Positions 9,441 through 17,624 of a stretch of DNA of 64,000 bases are shown here, in pieces (the first letter of the stretch is position 1; each line of letters begins with the position of its first letter). The DNA comes from Okeanomitos corallinicola TIOX110 (GTDB taxonomy: Bacteria; Cyanobacteriota; Cyanobacteriia; Cyanobacteriales; Nostocaceae), in NCBI RefSeq assembly GCF_038050375.1, contig NZ_CP150886.1, positions 434,001 through 498,000 on the forward strand. The letters are read 5' to 3'. A model generated the notes under the pieces. That model saw only the letters and a list, made by a program, of their open reading frames with translations. It was not told the DNA's origin and made no database searches. The position numbers were made by a program, and so were the translations under genes.

Positions 9441-11747
9441 GTGCAAGAAGACTTTCGCTTAATCGTTGACTTAGTTTCCGTATTCGCAGTAGCGGCCTGT
9501 GGTGGACTCCTAGCCGCGCTACTCAAACAACCCGTACTGCTGGGATATCTAATTGGGGGGATGATAGTTGGGCCAGCAGGACTGGGACTAATTAAAGAAG
9601 TTGTCCAAGTCGAAACCTTGGCACAATTTGGTGTAGCTTTTTTACTCTTCGCTTTAGGTGTAGAATTTTCCCTAGCAGAACTGAAAAAGGTTAAAGCCAT
9701 AGCTTTAGGGGGTGGAGGACTACAAATAATCCTCACCATCCTGATCACAGTTTTGGTATGTGGTGTTACAGGTCTGTGGGATGCGTTACCGGCTAAAGGT
9801 GTATTTTTGGGTTGTATTCTCTCCCTCTCTTCCACAGCGGTTGTTCTCAAATGTTTGATGGAACGAAATGAGACGGAAACCCCCCACGGCCAGGTGATGC
9901 TAGGAATTTTAGTAGTTCAAGACCTCGCACTGGGTTTAATGCTGGCCGTGTTACCTGCACTGAATGAACCAGGGGAGGTTATTGGTGTAGCGATATTAAC
10001 AGCTTTAGTTCGGATTGCTTTATTTGCTGCGGGTGCTGTAGCTGCTGGTATTTGGATAATTCCACCGTTATTAAGGTTAATAGCACGGACGGAAAGCCGG
10101 GAATTATTTTTACTGGGGGTTGTCACCTTATGCTTATGTATTGCTTTACTAACTGAATATTTGGGTCTTTCCATTGAAATGGGAGCGTTTGTGGCCGGGT
10201 TGATGATTTCTGAGGTGGAATACGCTGATGAAACCCTGACCATTGTTGAACCTTTGCGAGATATTTTCGCGAGTTTGTTTTTTGCAGCGATTGGAATGTT
10301 GATTGACCCGGTATTTTTGTGGCAAAACCTAGATGTGATTTTGGTTTTGGTGGTTTTGGTTTTTTTAGGCAAGTTTATAATTATCACACCTTTAGTGAAA
10401 ATATTCCGTTATCCTTTGAAAACTGCTTTAATTGCGGGTTTGGGGTTAGCACAAATTGGGGAATTTTCCTTTGTACTGGCTAGTGAAGGTCAGGTTTTGG
10501 GGTTGGTTTCCCGACGGATATATCTGTTAATTTTGGGAACTACTGCTGTGACTTTAATGCTGACTCCCTTTGTGTTGCGATTAGTCCCATTTTTATTTAA
10601 TTTGGCTGAGACGATGCCGTGGTTAAAACCCTATTTAGTAGAAGAACAAACGCGAGATTTTGCGGAAGATATACCTCGAAAAGATCATATTGTGGTTTGC
10701 GGTTATGGACGGATTGGGAAGAATTTGGTGCGGTTGTTGCAGTTATATGATTTACCTGTGGTGGTAGTTGATCAGTCAGAAAGCAGAATTCAACAGTTAC
10801 GAGATGCGGGTATTCCTTATGTTTATGGTAATGCGGTGAGTTTTCATGTGTTGGAAACTGCTGGGGTAAATCATGCGAAGGGTATGGCGATCGCTCTGCC
10901 AGATCCTGCTAGTATTCGTTTATGTTTAAAACGGGCTTTGGAATTGTCCCCAGAATTAGATTTAGTGGTGCGTGCTACCCAGGATAAAAATATTGAGGTG
11001 CTTTACCAATTGGGTGCGCGGGAGGTGGTACAACCGGAATTTGAAGCTAGTCTAGAAATGGCTACCCATTTACTCACAGATGTGGGTTTATCCCCAGAAT
11101 TGGTACAGTTGAAAATGCAGGAAATACGCCAAGATCATTATTTAGATTTGCGTTCAGAACGTTCTGCGGCTGAGGTTTCCCAACATTTACAACAAGTTAC
11201 TCGTGATTTAAACCGTCGTTGGTATGATTTACCTGCTGATTCTCCCTTAATTGGGATGACTTTGGAAGAAGCAGATATGCGCTATCTAATTGGTGTGAGT
11301 TTAATGGCTATTCGTCGCGCTGATGGCACAGAGATAGATTATCCCCAGAGTCAGATAAAATTAGAAAATGGCGATCGCTTGTTGGTTGTGGGTGCGACAG
11401 AAGAATTAGCAGCTTTAGCAGAATTTGCTCAAGGTAATGCAGCTGTACCCAGTGAAACTAATGCCTGTCAGTGGGTGACAGTTCAAGCTAATTGTCCAAT
11501 TTTAGGAAATAAAATCGCTGATTTAACCACTGATGAACATTATGATGTGAAAGTGGCAGCAATTCGGCGAGATGGCAAGTTTAGCCGCTTTCCCCATGAG
11601 AAAATTGATTTAAAAATAGGTGATCAAGTGCTGCTGTGCGGTAGTTTTTCTCAACTGAGTCAGTTACAACAATGGTTTACTGCTGACTGTGGAATACCAT
11701 TAGCAATTCCTATGATTGGAGATGAAAAGGCAGAAACGGTAACATAG
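9441..11747 (+). CDS. CPA2-family monovalent cation:proton antiporter with RCK domains
   Basis: A 768-residue membrane transporter. Residues 1-390 form the Na/H-exchanger domain with about 12 hydrophobic segments (VFAVAACGGLLAALLK onward). TrkA_N begins at about 414 with the Rossmann glycine motif VVCGYGRIGKNL. Two TrkA_C (RCK_C) domains follow, near 594-670 and 675-755, each starting with a PLIG- or PILG-type turn. It exchanges K+ or Na+ for H+ across the inner or thylakoid membrane under nucleotide control. The start codon is GTG; it follows directly on an AT-rich leader. Confidence 0.92.
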   Translation: MQEDFRLIVDLVSVFAVAACGGLLAALLKQPVLLGYLIGGMIVGPAGLGLIKEVVQVETLAQFGVAFLLFALGVEFSLAELKKVKAIALGGGGLQIILTILITVLVCGVTGLWDALPAKGVFLGCILSLSSTAVVLKCLMERNETETPHGQVMLGILVVQDLALGLMLAVLPALNEPGEVIGVAILTALVRIALFAAGAVAAGIWIIPPLLRLIARTESRELFLLGVVTLCLCIALLTEYLGLSIEMGAFVAGLMISEVEYADETLTIVEPLRDIFASLFFAAIGMLIDPVFLWQNLDVILVLVVLVFLGKFIIITPLVKIFRYPLKTALIAGLGLAQIGEFSFVLASEGQVLGLVSRRIYLLILGTTAVTLMLTPFVLRLVPFLFNLAETMPWLKPYLVEEQTRDFAEDIPRKDHIVVCGYGRIGKNLVRLLQLYDLPVVVVDQSESRIQQLRDAGIPYVYGNAVSFHVLETAGVNHAKGMAIALPDPASIRLCLKRALELSPELDLVVRATQDKNIEVLYQLGAREVVQPEFEASLEMATHLLTDVGLSPELVQLKMQEIRQDHYLDLRSERSAAEVSQHLQQVTRDLNRRWYDLPADSPLIGMTLEEADMRYLIGVSLMAIRRADGTEIDYPQSQIKLENGDRLLVVGATEELAALAEFAQGNAAVPSETNACQWVTVQANCPILGNKIADLTTDEHYDVKVAAIRRDGKFSRFPHEKIDLKIGDQVLLCGSFSQLSQLQQWFTADCGIPLAIPMIGDEKAETVT

Positions 11748-11779
11748 TTTCCACCTACTGATTATTTACTTAAAACTTT

Positions 11780-11998
11780 CTAACTGCGAGCTTTCATATA
11801 AGCGATCGCTAGTTTCCAAACGATAGTTTTTTCTTCATTAGCATCTACAATACAAACACAATTAATATCTTGCCAAAAAACCTTACCTGTGATCACATCG
11901 CCACTCATCAGTTTAAATTCTACAGAGGTTTTTTCCTTGATCCAATTTTGTAATTGTCGAATACTGGGTAAAGTAGTGTCAAAATCAGTTGCTGCCAT
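11780..11998 (-). CDS. hfq: Hfq, cyanobacterial type
   Basis: A 72-residue Sm-fold protein. LPSIRQLQNWIKEKTSVEFK leads into the Sm1 strands (LMSGDVITGKVFWQD), followed by a divergent Sm2 region (EEKTIVWKLAIAYMK) instead of the enterobacterial KHAIST motif. Cyanobacterial Hfq is known to act with the type IV pilus motor and has lost the usual RNA-binding surface residues. It is convergent with the antiporter gene and divergent from dapF. Confidence 0.9.
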   Translation of the reverse strand: MAATDFDTTLPSIRQLQNWIKEKTSVEFKLMSGDVITGKVFWQDINCVCIVDANEEKTIVWKLAIAYMKARS

Positions 11999-12006
11999 TT
12001 TTATTA

Positions 12007-12040
12007 GGTAATGGGTAATGGGTCATGGGTAATGGGTAAT
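12007..12040. repeat. Heptanucleotide tandem repeat (GGTAATG)5
   Basis: About five GGTAATG units, one with a T-to-C change, lie just upstream of hfq in the hfq-dapF intergenic region. The same heptamer forms a seven-unit run at 46665-46713. Confidence 0.85.
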
Positions 12041-12136
12041 AGGAGAGAAACTTATTTCCTGATTACCAATTACCAACCTTATTGGACAATGTATAAATTA
12101 GTAAACACATATCTGTAATAATTCATCTAGGGAAAA

Positions 12137-12976
12137 ATGGCAATAGAATTTACTAAGTATCACGGTTTGGGTAATGATTTCATTCTCATTGATAATCGTT
12201 CCTCATTAACACCAGTCATTACACCAGAAAAAGCTATCAAATTGTGCGATCGCCATTTTGGTATCGGTGCTGATGGTGTTATTTTCGCACTTCCTGGTCA
12301 AAAAGGAACAGATTATAGCATGAGAATTTTTAATTCTGATGGTTCAGAACCAGAAATGTGCGGTAACGGAATTCGCTGTTTAGGAGTATTTTTAACTGAG
12401 TTGGAAGGCATATCCCGGACTAAAGATTTTTACACCATTCATACTTTAGCTGGTACAATCACACCCCAACTCACAGATGATGGTCAAGTTAAAGTAGATA
12501 TGGGTTCACCCCGGTTATTAGCTCAGGAAATTCCCACCACCCTTGCATCCGCTGACAGTAAAGTCATTAATCTACCTCTAGAAGTCGCAGACAAAACCTG
12601 GAATGTTACCTGCGTCAGCATGGGCAATCCTCACTGTATCACCTTTGTGGATGATGTCGCAGCCATTCCCCTAGAAACCATCGGGCCCAAATTTGAACAT
12701 CATTCTGTTTTCCCCCAAAGAATCAACACAGAATTTATTCAAGTTGTCAACCGTAATTATTTAAAAATGCGGGTATGGGAAAGAGGTGCAGGAATTACCT
12801 TAGCTTGTGGAACAGGTGCTTGTGCTTCTTTGGTTGCTGGGGTTTTGAATGATCAATGCGATCGCACTGCTACTATAGAATTACCCGGTGGATGTTTGGA
12901 AATTGAATGGTCAGAAAATGACAACAAAATCTACATGACAGGGCCAGCCGAAAGAGTATTTACAGGTAAGTTCTAA
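12137..12976 (+). CDS. dapF: Diaminopimelate epimerase
   Basis: A 279-residue cofactor-independent racemase. It converts LL- to meso-diaminopimelate in lysine and peptidoglycan synthesis. Both catalytic cysteines are visible: one in the N-terminal half ([12 protein letters not shown]) and one in the C-terminal half ([10 protein letters not shown]). The N-terminus [15 protein letters not shown] is typical. A 7-bp hairpin (GGTGAGC/GCTCACC) sits at 12984-13000 past the stop. Length is normal. Confidence 0.97.
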   Translation: MAIEFTKYHGLGNDFILIDNRSSLTPVITPEKAIKLCDRHFGIGADGVIFALPGQKGTDYSMRIFNSDGSEPEMCGNGIRCLGVFLTELEGISRTKDFYTIHTLAGTITPQLTDDGQVKVDMGSPRLLAQEIPTTLASADSKVINLPLEVADKTWNVTCVSMGNPHCITFVDDVAAIPLETIGPKFEHHSVFPQRINTEFIQVVNRNYLKMRVWERGAGITLACGTGACASLVAGVLNDQCDRTATIELPGGCLEIEWSENDNKIYMTGPAERVFTGKF

Positions 12977-12983
12977 CCTGTTG

Positions 12984-13000
12984 GGTGAGCATTGCTCACC
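12984..13000. repeat. Short perfect hairpin after dapF
   Basis: GGTGAGC and GCTCACC form a 7-bp stem around a 3-base loop. There is no U-tract, so it is not a classical terminator. It resembles the small palindromes seen at 48718 and 56403 in this window (GGGCATCTTGCCC and GTGGGCATTGCCCAC). Confidence 0.5.
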
Positions 13001-13099
13001 ATTGAATACTTTATATATTTAGTGTTTGCTTAATTATTTTTAACTAAATTTTTCTTGACAACTAATATACTTAGATTTTAATCTACAGAAAGATTAGTA

Positions 13100-13292
13100 T
13101 TTTTGGCAAACCTATAGTGGGGTCGAAAACCCTGGGGGGTCCGCCAAATCGCCAGAACCTTGATAATTAAATAGTTTCAGCGTTTCATCAGTTTCAGTTG
13201 GCTGCACACCCGAAGCCTGAAATGAGGTTTTTGATCAGGTCTGCCAAAATCGTCTCTGGATTCCGCTCCCAGATTATGTTTCAGATGGCGGA
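13100..13292 (+). promoter_or_regulatory. Probable CRISPR leader
   Basis: The stretch directly before the first repeat. An AT-rich block (13010-13115) is followed by GTCGAAAACCCTGGGGGGTC and CGCCAGAACCTTG, then AATTAAATAGTTTCAGCG. Cyanobacterial leaders often carry a GGGGGTC... CGCCAGAACC-like block, and the repeats end in GAAAC, which puts the leader on this side. No promoter has been mapped. Confidence 0.5.
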
Positions 13293-13907
13293 GTTTCCAA
13301 ACAAATAATCCCCGCAAGGGGACTGAAACGTTTAAATTATCCTTACATGGCAAGTCTTTTAAAAGTTTCCAAACAAATAATCCCCGCAAGGGGACTGAAA
13401 CCAAATGTTCGGGATTGACACATAGATAATTACTACGTTTCCAAACAAATAATCCCCGCAAGGGGACTGAAACGTCAACAAATTGAACGCTGTATATATT
13501 GTTGTGGAGTTTCCAAACAAATAATCCCCGCAAGGGGACTGAAACGATTTTTTAGCCATTAGATTACCGCCATTTGAAATGTTTCCAAACAAATAATCCC
13601 CGCAAGGGGACTGAAACCGGCCACCTGCTGTTAATACCGCTTCACTGTGAATGGTTTCCAAACAAATAATCCCCGCAAGGGGACTGAAACTGTCTACATC
13701 GCTGGAAAACAAATACTCGCTAACAGCGTTTCCAAACAAATAATCCCCGCAAGGGGACTGAAACATATTCCACATTCACGCATTGCAGTCAATGGTATGG
13801 GTTTCCAAACAAATAATCCCCGCAAGGGGACTGAAACTTAGCAGGATTAGTTATTTATCTGGTTAAGTTAGTTTCCAAACAAATAATCCCCGCAAGGGGA
13901 CTGAAAC
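13293..13907 (+). CRISPR. CRISPR array, nine 37-nt repeats and eight spacers
   Basis: The repeat begins GTTTCCAAACAAATAATC, has an internal CCCCGCAAGGGG palindrome, and ends ACTGAAAC. All nine copies are identical by eye. They start at 13293, 13365, 13437, 13509, 13581, 13654, 13728, 13801 and 13871. Spacers are 35, 35, 35, 35, 36, 37, 36 and 33 nt, all different. The 3' ACTGAAAC would be the 8-nt crRNA handle if transcribed on the plus strand. No cas gene lies anywhere in the window, so the array depends on Cas proteins encoded elsewhere or is inactive. The uniform repeats argue against long decay. Confidence 0.98.
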
Positions 13908-13921
13908 AACAATCCACCTTT

Positions 13922-13953
13922 TCCTCACGCCAAGACGCAAAGACGCAAAAGGG
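13922..13953. repeat. Dispersed 'GACGCAAA' repeat (inverted copy)
   Basis: TCCTCACGCCAAGACGCAAA and the following AGACGCAAAAG are the inverse of the repeats at 9321-9350 and 17581-17610. It sits 14 bases past the last CRISPR repeat. Confidence 0.6.
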
Positions 13954-14138
13954 ATAAAATTCAGATCTCCGACTTCTGACGTAAATTCATCATTGATAAA
14001 CCAGATCAAAAAAGAAGTTAGTGATTTTGTATGAAAGTAGTTTTTAAAAACTTTTTACCTGAACAATAACATCTAATAAAATTAATAAAACCTTAAAATC
14101 AACATCTTAAATCATGAAAATCCTGATTTAGACAAAAA

Positions 14139-15056
14139 ATGAAAATCATAGTTTTTGGTAGCATCAATATAGACCTAGTAACCACCACCCCCCGTTTACC
14201 AATTCCTGGAGAAACATTAATAGGAAATAGCTTTTTCACAACCCCAGGTGGTAAAGGTGCAAACCAAGCAGTTGCATTAGCAAAACTAGGAATTCCTACC
14301 CAAATAATTGGTAGAGTTGGTAACGATAACTTTGGGTTAGAATTAATCAACAACTTAAAAAATTGCGGTGTACAAACCGAAAATATTTTCATTGATGAAA
14401 CTGTAAATTCTGGAATTGCAGTTATTACTGTAGGTCAAAAAGGTGAAAACAATATTATTGTGATTCCCGGTGCAAACGCAAAAGTTAACCAAGAAGACAT
14501 TAACAAATTATATCCCTTATTACCAACAACAAACGCCATACTTTTACAATTAGAAATTCCCATAGATACAGTTATTCAAATTGCCAAAATTGCCCAAAAT
14601 ACTAACATTAAAATTATCCTAGATCCTGCACCAGCGCAAATATTACCAGAAGAAATTTATCCATTAATTGATATTATCACACCCAACGAAATCGAAGCCA
14701 GTCAATTAGTAGGTTTTGCAGTCACCGGAGAAGAAACCGCAGCCAAAGCAGCCGAGATTTTATTACAAAAAGGTGTCAAATGTGCAATCATTAAATTAGG
14801 AGCAAAAGGTGTTTTTTGTGCAACTAAACAAGAGAGTTTTTACATTCCAGCATTTTCAGTTCAAGCAATAGATACAGTTGCAGCAGGTGACGCTTTTAAT
14901 GGTGGTTTAGCAGCAGCACTTTTTCATCAAAAACCTTTAAAAGAAGCAGTAAATTGGGGTGCAGCAACAGGTGCATTAGCAACCACAAAATTAGGAGCGC
15001 AAAGTTCTTTTCCTGATAGAATTACATTGGATAAATTCTTAATTCTTAATTCTTAA
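14139..15056 (+). CDS. rbsK: Ribokinase
   Basis: A 305-residue PfkB-family sugar kinase that phosphorylates ribose at O5. The N-terminal signature is IVFGSINIDLVTTTPRLPIP with GGKGANQAVA near residue 43; the C-terminal active-site motif is DTVAAGDAFNGGLAAAL with the catalytic Asp. It is encoded near a nucleoside hydrolase, which would release ribose as substrate. The last residues (FLILNS) and the stop lie inside a run of AATTCTT heptamers, so this end may vary between strains. Confidence 0.93.
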   Translation: MKIIVFGSINIDLVTTTPRLPIPGETLIGNSFFTTPGGKGANQAVALAKLGIPTQIIGRVGNDNFGLELINNLKNCGVQTENIFIDETVNSGIAVITVGQKGENNIIVIPGANAKVNQEDINKLYPLLPTTNAILLQLEIPIDTVIQIAKIAQNTNIKIILDPAPAQILPEEIYPLIDIITPNEIEASQLVGFAVTGEETAAKAAEILLQKGVKCAIIKLGAKGVFCATKQESFYIPAFSVQAIDTVAAGDAFNGGLAAALFHQKPLKEAVNWGAATGALATTKLGAQSSFPDRITLDKFLILNS

Positions 15057-15066
15057 TTCTTAATTT
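15034..15066. repeat. Heptanucleotide repeat (AATTCTT)4 across the rbsK stop
   Basis: About four AATTCTT units overlap the last codons and stop codon of rbsK. Slippage here would alter only the extreme C-terminus. Confidence 0.7.
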
Positions 15067-15067
15067 C

Positions 15068-15147
15068 CTCGTTCCCATACTCTGTATAGGAATGAATTAT
15101 TCAAGGTTGTACCTTGAGTGAAGTGAGAGTCAGAGACTGGGAACGAG
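15068..15147. repeat. 80-bp palindromic intergenic element
   Basis: The ends CTCGTTCCCATACTCTG and CAGAGACTGGGAACGAG are imperfect inverted repeats. Inside is a second hairpin, CAAGGT/ACCTTG. It fills the gap between the convergent rbsK and deaminase genes and could form a cruciform or act as a two-way terminator. It looks like a dispersed cyanobacterial palindrome, but no second copy occurs in this window. Confidence 0.65.
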
Positions 15148-15152
15148 AACTA

Positions 15153-15584
15153 CTAAAACCCTATATCTTCATTCCATAATTCTGGTTTTTCATTAATAAA
15201 TTCACTCATCATTTGTTCACATTCATCAAGATTCAAATCCACAACTTCCACACCATGAGAAACCATAAACTCCTTCGCACCGGGAAAAGTTCTTGACTCA
15301 CCCGCAATTACTTTTCTAATTCCAAATTGCACCACCGCACCAGCGCACAAATAACATGGCATTAAAGTAGAATATAAAGTTGTACCTTGATAATTACCAA
15401 TTCTCCCGGCATTTCGTAAACAATCAATTTCCGCATGGGTGACAGGATCACCATCTTGAACCCGTTTATTATGTCCTCTACCAAGGATTTTACCATCTTT
15501 GACCAAAACAGACCCAATGGGAATTCCACCCTCATTTCTGCCTTGTTTTGCTTCGCTAATTGCAGCTTGCATAAACTCATCCAT
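15153..15584 (-). CDS. Cytosine deaminase-like nucleoside deaminase (Fcy1 type)
   Basis: A 143-residue zinc deaminase of the CDA/TadA fold. Zinc ligands and the catalytic Glu are in THAEIDCL and LMPCYLCAGAV. The protein matches yeast cytosine deaminase along its length as I remember it: EGGIPIGSVLVKDGKILGRG near the start and the C-terminal PELWNEDIGF, where yeast has DWFEDIGE. This favours cytosine over tRNA adenosine as substrate. It lies between ribokinase and nucleoside hydrolase, consistent with salvage. Its start codon is only 16 bases from that of the divergent nucleoside hydrolase gene. Confidence 0.85.
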   Translation of the reverse strand: MDEFMQAAISEAKQGRNEGGIPIGSVLVKDGKILGRGHNKRVQDGDPVTHAEIDCLRNAGRIGNYQGTTLYSTLMPCYLCAGAVVQFGIRKVIAGESRTFPGAKEFMVSHGVEVVDLNLDECEQMMSEFINEKPELWNEDIGF

Positions 15585-15600
15585 TTGATTAACTCCTAAT

Positions 15601-16524
15601 ATGAAAAAACAACTGGTATTAATGGATCATGATGGTGGTGTAGATGATTATTTAGCCACCATGTTACTGTTAACAATGGAAAACATTGAACTATTGGGAA
15701 TAGTCGTCACTCCCGCAGACTGTTATATTCAATCTGCTGTGAGTGTAACTCGTAAAATTATAGACTTAATGGGATTTTCTCATATTCCCGTTGCTGAAAG
15801 TACAGTCAGAGGAATTAACTCTTTTCCTCGTCTTTATCGTCGAGATTCATTAATTATTGATCATCTCCCAATTCTCAATCAAAAAGAAGAAATTAAAACT
15901 CCTTTATTAACAGAAACAGGTGAAGATTTTATGATCAAGGTGTTAAGAGAAGCACCTGAACCTGTAACATTGATGGTAACAGGGCCATTAACAACAGTAG
16001 CAGTTGCATTAGCAAAAGCACCAGAAATAGAACATAAAATTAAACAAATAGTGTGGATGGGTGGTGCATTAAATGTTCCTGGAAATGTCGAAAAAGGAAT
16101 AGAACCAATACAAGATGGTTCAGCGGAATGGAATGTGTATTGGGATGCGGTTTCTGCTGCAAAGGTTTGGGAAACAGAAATAGAAATAATTATGTGTCCT
16201 TTAGACTTAACAAACCAAGTTCCGGTGACATCAGAATTAGTCCAAAATATCGGTAAACAATATAATTATCCTTGTTCCAATTTAGCAGGTCAATGTTACG
16301 CCTTAGTAATTCCTCAAGATTATTATTTCTGGGATGTTTTAGCAACAGCTTATTTAGAAAAACCTGAATTTTATGAATTGAAAGAATGGGAAACAGAAAT
16401 TATTACCCAAGGTGTGAGTCAAGGAAAAACTAAAGTTGTTAAAGGAGGGAGGAAAATTCAAGCAATGGATAAAGTTGATAAAGATAGTTTTTATAATTAT
16501 ATTTTACAACAATGGAAAAGGTGA
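15601..16524 (+). CDS. Nucleoside hydrolase (IunH/URH family)
   Basis: A 307-residue hydrolase that splits ribonucleosides into base and ribose. The Ca2+-binding signature appears as LMDHDGGVDDYLATMLLL (usual DxDxxxDD). VWMGGAL and the later EWNVYWDAVSA region match the family. The specificity residues cannot be assigned with confidence, so it may act on purine or pyrimidine nucleosides. Together with the deaminase and ribokinase it makes a coherent nucleoside-salvage set: nucleoside to base plus ribose, cytosine to uracil, ribose to ribose 5-phosphate. Confidence 0.9.
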   Translation: MKKQLVLMDHDGGVDDYLATMLLLTMENIELLGIVVTPADCYIQSAVSVTRKIIDLMGFSHIPVAESTVRGINSFPRLYRRDSLIIDHLPILNQKEEIKTPLLTETGEDFMIKVLREAPEPVTLMVTGPLTTVAVALAKAPEIEHKIKQIVWMGGALNVPGNVEKGIEPIQDGSAEWNVYWDAVSAAKVWETEIEIIMCPLDLTNQVPVTSELVQNIGKQYNYPCSNLAGQCYALVIPQDYYFWDVLATAYLEKPEFYELKEWETEIITQGVSQGKTKVVKGGRKIQAMDKVDKDSFYNYILQQWKR

Positions 16525-16528
16525 ATTC

Positions 16529-16606
16529 CTATAAACTAGCAATAGTATTCATTAAATCTCGATACCAATTATATGCTTTCTCAATTTGCTTTTCAGCAAT
16601 TGGGGT
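16529..16606 (-). pseudogene. Remnant of a RelE/ParE-family toxin
   Basis: Downstream of the antitoxin gene, and overlapping its last codons in another frame, is a short open stretch reading PIAEKQIEKAYNWYRDLMNT, then a few residues and a stop. This is the N-terminal 'A...QI..A..WY' helix of ParE-type toxins. Nothing after it resembles the rest of a toxin; the next 100 bases belong to the nucleoside hydrolase gene on the other strand. So the toxin appears truncated to about 25 codons. Confidence 0.5.
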
Positions 16607-16874
16607 AATTTAAACTTGAAATGTCATATTTTTGCTGCATTTCTTGAATAAAATCTGCTAGAGGACGACTTTGACCACTATTAAGTTCATCCAAACCTTG
16701 CTGAATACCTGCAACAGTTTCTAAATGCTCAATTAATTGCCGTATCTTGCTAGGATTGATATTACTGGGATCTAAAAAAGTAATCAGAACTTGAGTATTA
16801 TTGCTAATATTATCTGGTGTTTCGGTAAACTCAATTTTACCATCTTGATAAATACCTTCAATTGTTTTTAGCAT
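16593..16874 (-). CDS. Antitoxin-like protein (AF2212/DUF104-like N-terminus)
   Basis: A 93-residue protein that begins MLKTIEGIYQDGKIEFTETP, the small beta-strand N-terminus seen in many cyanobacterial antitoxin-like proteins. It ends in a charged helix, DFIQEMQQKYDI, of the type that wraps a partner toxin. The toxin gene that would follow is only a fragment (16529-16606). The gene may now be an orphan antitoxin. Confidence 0.6.
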   Translation of the reverse strand: MLKTIEGIYQDGKIEFTETPDNISNNTQVLITFLDPSNINPSKIRQLIEHLETVAGIQQGLDELNSGQSRPLADFIQEMQQKYDISSLNYPNC

Positions 16875-16952
16875 AGTTAATTTTGAGGTAGTTAATCACT
16901 ATCATAATAATAACATAATTTGGCTAAATATCCCAAAATAAAAAACAAGAAA

Positions 16953-17528
16953 TTATGAATTTATCTCAGAAGTTGGTGTTCTGAATTGATGTAAACCCAA
17001 CAACAAAGCAGCAACCGTTCCCGCAACCGAAATTTCCCCATTAGAAACCTTATCAAAAACCTCATTTACAGGAATTAAAATCACCTCAATTTCCTCAGTC
17101 ACATCCAGATTTTCCTGTTCTCCAACCTTCACCACATCTTCAGCTAAAAATAAATAAATTTGATTAGTTTCCTTACTAGGATTATCATATAAAACCCCAA
17201 GAATTTTTACCCTTTCAGCAACATAACCAGTTTCCTCCCGTAACTCCCTTAAAGCTGCTGTTTTTGCGTCTTCCTCCTCGACATTAAACCTACCCGCAGG
17301 AAGTTCAATAAAAAAATCCCCCACCGCGTGACGATATTGACGCACAAACACAACTTCCTGATTCTTAGTAACAGGTAAAATCAAAGCAATATCAGGCTTA
17401 ACATAAACAAAAAAATCATCAATCACCACACCATTAGACAACTCAACCGCATCCCGTCGCACCTGACAGAAACGATGATTTATCAACATTTGTGAACTTA
17501 TAACTTTCCACCTTTGTAAATTACCCAT
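16953..17528 (-). CDS. NUDIX hydrolase (ADP-ribose pyrophosphatase type)
   Basis: About 191 residues from the ATG at 17528 (an upstream in-frame ATG at 17561 would add 11). The Nudix box reads GRFNVEEEDAKTAALRELRE followed by ETGY, one residue longer than the consensus between G and E. The upstream VVFVRQYRHAVGDFFIELPA is typical of the ADP-ribose diphosphatase subfamily, which hydrolyses ADP-ribose to AMP and ribose 5-phosphate. It is divergent from the epimerase gene across 96 bases that include a dispersed repeat. Confidence 0.9.
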   Translation of the reverse strand: MGNLQRWKVISSQMLINHRFCQVRRDAVELSNGVVIDDFFVYVKPDIALILPVTKNQEVVFVRQYRHAVGDFFIELPAGRFNVEEEDAKTAALRELREETGYVAERVKILGVLYDNPSKETNQIYLFLAEDVVKVGEQENLDVTEEIEVILIPVNEVFDKVSNGEISVAGTVAALLLGLHQFRTPTSEINS

Positions 17529-17580
17529 ATTGCATTTAAAATAAACATCTATCAACCCCAAATCATAACACCTTCATTCC

Positions 17581-17610
17581 TCTCTCCGCGCCTCTGCGTC
17601 TCTGCGTGAG
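17581..17610. repeat. Dispersed 'CTCTGCGTCTCTGCGTGAG' repeat
   Basis: The third copy in this window of the short CTCTGCG element (see 9321 and 13922). It ends 15 bases before the start codon of the epimerase gene, so it may form part of that gene's leader. Confidence 0.6.
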
Positions 17611-17624
17611 ATAAATCTTAAAAC

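Noticed and set aside
13177-13841. Three open frames (13177-13533, 13359-13775 and 13647-13841) with repeated peptide motifs such as QSPCGDYLFGN
   Set aside because: They are translations of the CRISPR repeats and spacers, not proteins.
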